Source of the DNA: Corynebacterium sp. HMSC05H05
Lineage (GTDB): Bacteria; Actinomycetota; Actinomycetes; Mycobacteriales; Mycobacteriaceae
NCBI RefSeq assembly: GCF_001807265.1
Contig: NZ_KV788403.1
Span: forward strand, 34,777 to 98,776
DNA: 64,000 nucleotides
Direction of reading: 5' to 3'
Under the pieces are notes generated by a model, which ran no database searches, was not told where the DNA came from, and saw nothing but the letters and a program-made list of their open reading frames with translations. A program made the translations under genes and the position numbers. Shown one piece after another: positions 62,027 to 64,000 of the stretch; within the stretch, counting starts at the first letter, position 1, and each line of letters opens with the position of its first letter.

Positions 62027-64000
62027 ATGAGCATTTCCGAAAACGCCACCGGCGGCGAGAATGAGCCGGATATGAATGTGTCGGAAAACCAGAAAGACCC
62101 GCAGGATGTCGCGGCCGAAATCGTTGAGGCCGTAGTAGAGGACACCAGGGATGCGGGGGTTTCTGAGGAGACCGGCGCCACGGACACCGTGGCCATTGAA
62201 AACAACAATGATGTGCTGAAGCTTAACGACGAGCCTTCGGCCGAACCCGCAGCCGAGCCCGAGAAGCCCGAGAACGGCTTTGAAAAGCTGGGCCTGCCCG
62301 ACGATGTCATCAAGGCCGTCAAGCGCGTCGGCTTCGAGCAGCCCTCGCCGATTCAGGCGCAGACCATCCCGCTGCTTATGGACGGCCGCGACGTGGTCGG
62401 CCTCGCGCAGACCGGTACCGGCAAGACCGCTGCGTTCGCGCTGCCGGTGCTGTCCCAGATCGACCCGGAGAAGCGCTACCCGCAGGCGCTCGTGCTCGCG
62501 CCGACGCGTGAGCTGGCGCTGCAGGTGTCCGACTCCTTCCAGAGCTTCGCCGACCACATCGGCGGCGTGAGCATCCTGCCGATCTACGGCGGCCAGGCCT
62601 ACGGCATCCAGCTGTCCGGGCTGCGCCGCGGCGCCCAGGTCATCGTGGGCACCCCGGGGCGAGTGATCGACCACCTGGAGAAGGGCTCGCTGGACATTTC
62701 AAACCTGAGCTTCCTGGTGCTGGACGAGGCCGACGAGATGCTCAACATGGGCTTTCAGGAAGACGTCGAGCGCATCCTGGAAGACACCCCGGATTCCAAG
62801 CAGGTGGCGCTGTTCTCGGCGACGATGCCGAACGCGATCCGCCGCATCTCCCGCGACTACCTCAACGATCCGGAAGAGGTGACCGTCAAGTCGGAGACGC
62901 GCACCAACACAAACATCACCCAGCGCTACCTGTTCACCGCGCACCGCAACAAGCTCGACGCGATCACCCGCATCCTTGAGGTGACCGAGTTCGAGGCGAT
63001 GATCGTGTTCGTGCGCACCAAGAACGAGACCGAGGAGCTGGCCGAGAAGCTGCGCGCCCGCGGGTTCTCCGCCGCCGCCATCAACGGCGACATCGCCCAG
63101 CAGCAGCGCGAGCGCACCGTGGACCAGCTCCGCGACGGCCGCCTGGACATCCTCGTGGCCACCGACGTCGCCGCCCGCGGCCTGGACGTCGAGCGCATCT
63201 CGCACGTGCTCAACTACGACATCCCGAACGACACGGAGTCCTACGTCCACCGCATCGGCCGCACCGGGCGTGCGGGCCGTTCCGGCGAGGCGATCCTGTT
63301 TGTCACTCCGCGCGAGCGCCGCATGCTGCGCTCCATCGAGCGCGTGACCAACGCGACCATCGAAGAGATGGACCTGCCCACCGTGGACGAGGTCAACGAG
63401 TCGCGCAAGGCCAAGTTCATGGACTCCATCACCGAGTCCCTTGAGGCCACCGACCTGCAGATCTTCAAGACCATGGTGCGCGAGTACTCCGCCGCGAACA
63501 ACGTGCCTATGGACGACATCGCCGCCGCCCTGGCCACCCAGGCCCTGGCCGGCGACGAGTTCCTGATGAAGGAGCCGCCGCGCGACAAGCGCGACCGTCG
63601 CGACCGTTTCGACCGCGACGACCGCCGCGGGCGCGGACGCGACCGCTTCGACCGCGACGATCGTGGCGATCGCGGTGGCCGCGGCCGCCGCTTCGACGAC
63701 AGCGGCAACTTCGACACCTACCGCCTGGACGTGGGCAAGCGACAGCACGTGCGCCCGGGTGCCATCGTCGGCGCCCTGGCCAACGAGGGCGGGCTGAACT
63801 CGAAGGACTTCGGCCGCATCACCATCGGCGGCGACTTCACCCTGGTGGAGCTGCCGAAGAACCTGGACCAGGCCGTGCTGGACCGCCTGGTGGATACCCG
63901 CATCTCCGGCCAGCTGATCAACATCCAGCGCGACCACGGCGCACCCCCGCGCGATCGCGGCGGCCGTGGCCGCGGCGGCCGCGGGGGCTACCGCGGCGGA
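62027..64000 (+). CDS. deaD: DEAD-box RNA helicase DeaD/CsdA (3' end cut off)
   Basis: At least 658 residues of an ATP-dependent RNA helicase for ribosome assembly and mRNA handling. An acidic N-terminal extension (about 1-85) is followed by the Q motif (GFEQPSPIQAQTIP), AQTGTGKT, PTRELALQV, DEAD, SAT and HRIGRTGRAGR. The C-terminal part has the DbpA-like RNA-binding domain (DVGKRQHVRPGAIVGALANE) between RGD/RGR-rich stretches. The frame runs off the window, so the stop is not seen. TACGCT lies 9 bases before the ATG. Confidence 0.93.
   Translation, partial: MSISENATGGENEPDMNVSENQKDPQDVAAEIVEAVVEDTRDAGVSEETGATDTVAIENNNDVLKLNDEPSAEPAAEPEKPENGFEKLGLPDDVIKAVKRVGFEQPSPIQAQTIPLLMDGRDVVGLAQTGTGKTAAFALPVLSQIDPEKRYPQALVLAPTRELALQVSDSFQSFADHIGGVSILPIYGGQAYGIQLSGLRRGAQVIVGTPGRVIDHLEKGSLDISNLSFLVLDEADEMLNMGFQEDVERILEDTPDSKQVALFSATMPNAIRRISRDYLNDPEEVTVKSETRTNTNITQRYLFTAHRNKLDAITRILEVTEFEAMIVFVRTKNETEELAEKLRARGFSAAAINGDIAQQQRERTVDQLRDGRLDILVATDVAARGLDVERISHVLNYDIPNDTESYVHRIGRTGRAGRSGEAILFVTPRERRMLRSIERVTNATIEEMDLPTVDEVNESRKAKFMDSITESLEATDLQIFKTMVREYSAANNVPMDDIAAALATQALAGDEFLMKEPPRDKRDRRDRFDRDDRRGRGRDRFDRDDRGDRGGRGRRFDDSGNFDTYRLDVGKRQHVRPGAIVGALANEGGLNSKDFGRITIGGDFTLVELPKNLDQAVLDRLVDTRISGQLINIQRDHGAPPRDRGGRGRGGRGGYRGG

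Overview
The window is chromosomal DNA of a high-GC actinobacterium, almost certainly a Corynebacterium. The evidence is the mycothiol gene mshB, the actinobacterial diaminopimelate genes dapC/dapD/dapE, a fused acyltransferase-E1 oxoglutarate dehydrogenase (OdhA) without a lipoyl domain, a 405-residue GlgC, and a gene order that parallels the Mycobacterium tuberculosis Rv1156-Rv1248c block (DUF402, secreted protein, typA, lpqW, mshB, ferredoxin, dapC, LOG, folP2, gpgS, glgA/glgC, methyltransferase, sigE-rseA-tatB, mrp, kgd/odhA). No tRNA, rRNA, CRISPR array, insertion sequence or prophage was seen.

Layout. 1-1098: end of an ECF transporter gene set. 1085-6961 (minus): peptide ABC transporter operon, with a GlxR/CRP-like site upstream. 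7336-8547 (minus): DUF402 plus a secreted protein. 8714-15588 (plus): typA, an LpqW-like lipoprotein, mshB, a membrane protein, ferredoxin, dapC, gtrA. 15676-16764: an HNH nuclease gene. 16707-20974 (minus): two amino-acid permeases, dapD and a GNAT acetyltransferase. 21045-26827: dapD paralogue (minus) diverging from dapE-LOG-folP2-gpgS and three smaller genes. 26892-35295: glycogen genes and the sigE stress-response block with tatB and mrp. 35399-43769 (minus): odhA, a fused ABC exporter and an unknown protein. 43851-49244: esterase, two unknown genes, an MFS carrier with a nucleoside hydrolase. 49356-52015: a complete ECF transporter. 52025-55431 (minus): a lower-GC NUDIX plus PLD-helicase-DUF3427 pair that looks horizontally acquired and defence-like. 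55484-64000: ldh, hisD, a histidine-type permease behind an unannotated leader peptide, a secreted protein, a citrate-type transporter and the start of a DEAD-box RNA helicase gene.

Main points of interest. (1) The permease at 57920-59332 is preceded by a 31-codon leader ORF ending in three consecutive His codons, followed by a strong hairpin and U-rich tract: a textbook amino-acid attenuator. (2) The NUDIX/PLD-helicase pair is a candidate antiphage module. (3) A degenerate 11-mer, CGTCGANARGC, occurs about 30 times in 64 kb, far above base-composition expectation, with no known role. (4) About twenty genes have a TANNNT-like -10 hexamer 6-8 bases before the start codon, predicting leaderless mRNAs and fixing several start sites. 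(5) Several paralogues have lost family-defining residues: a GH32-like protein lacking all three catalytic acids, an RlmA-like methyltransferase without zinc cysteines, a DapD paralogue with a remodelled repeat region, and an ECF ATPase with one dead ATP site.
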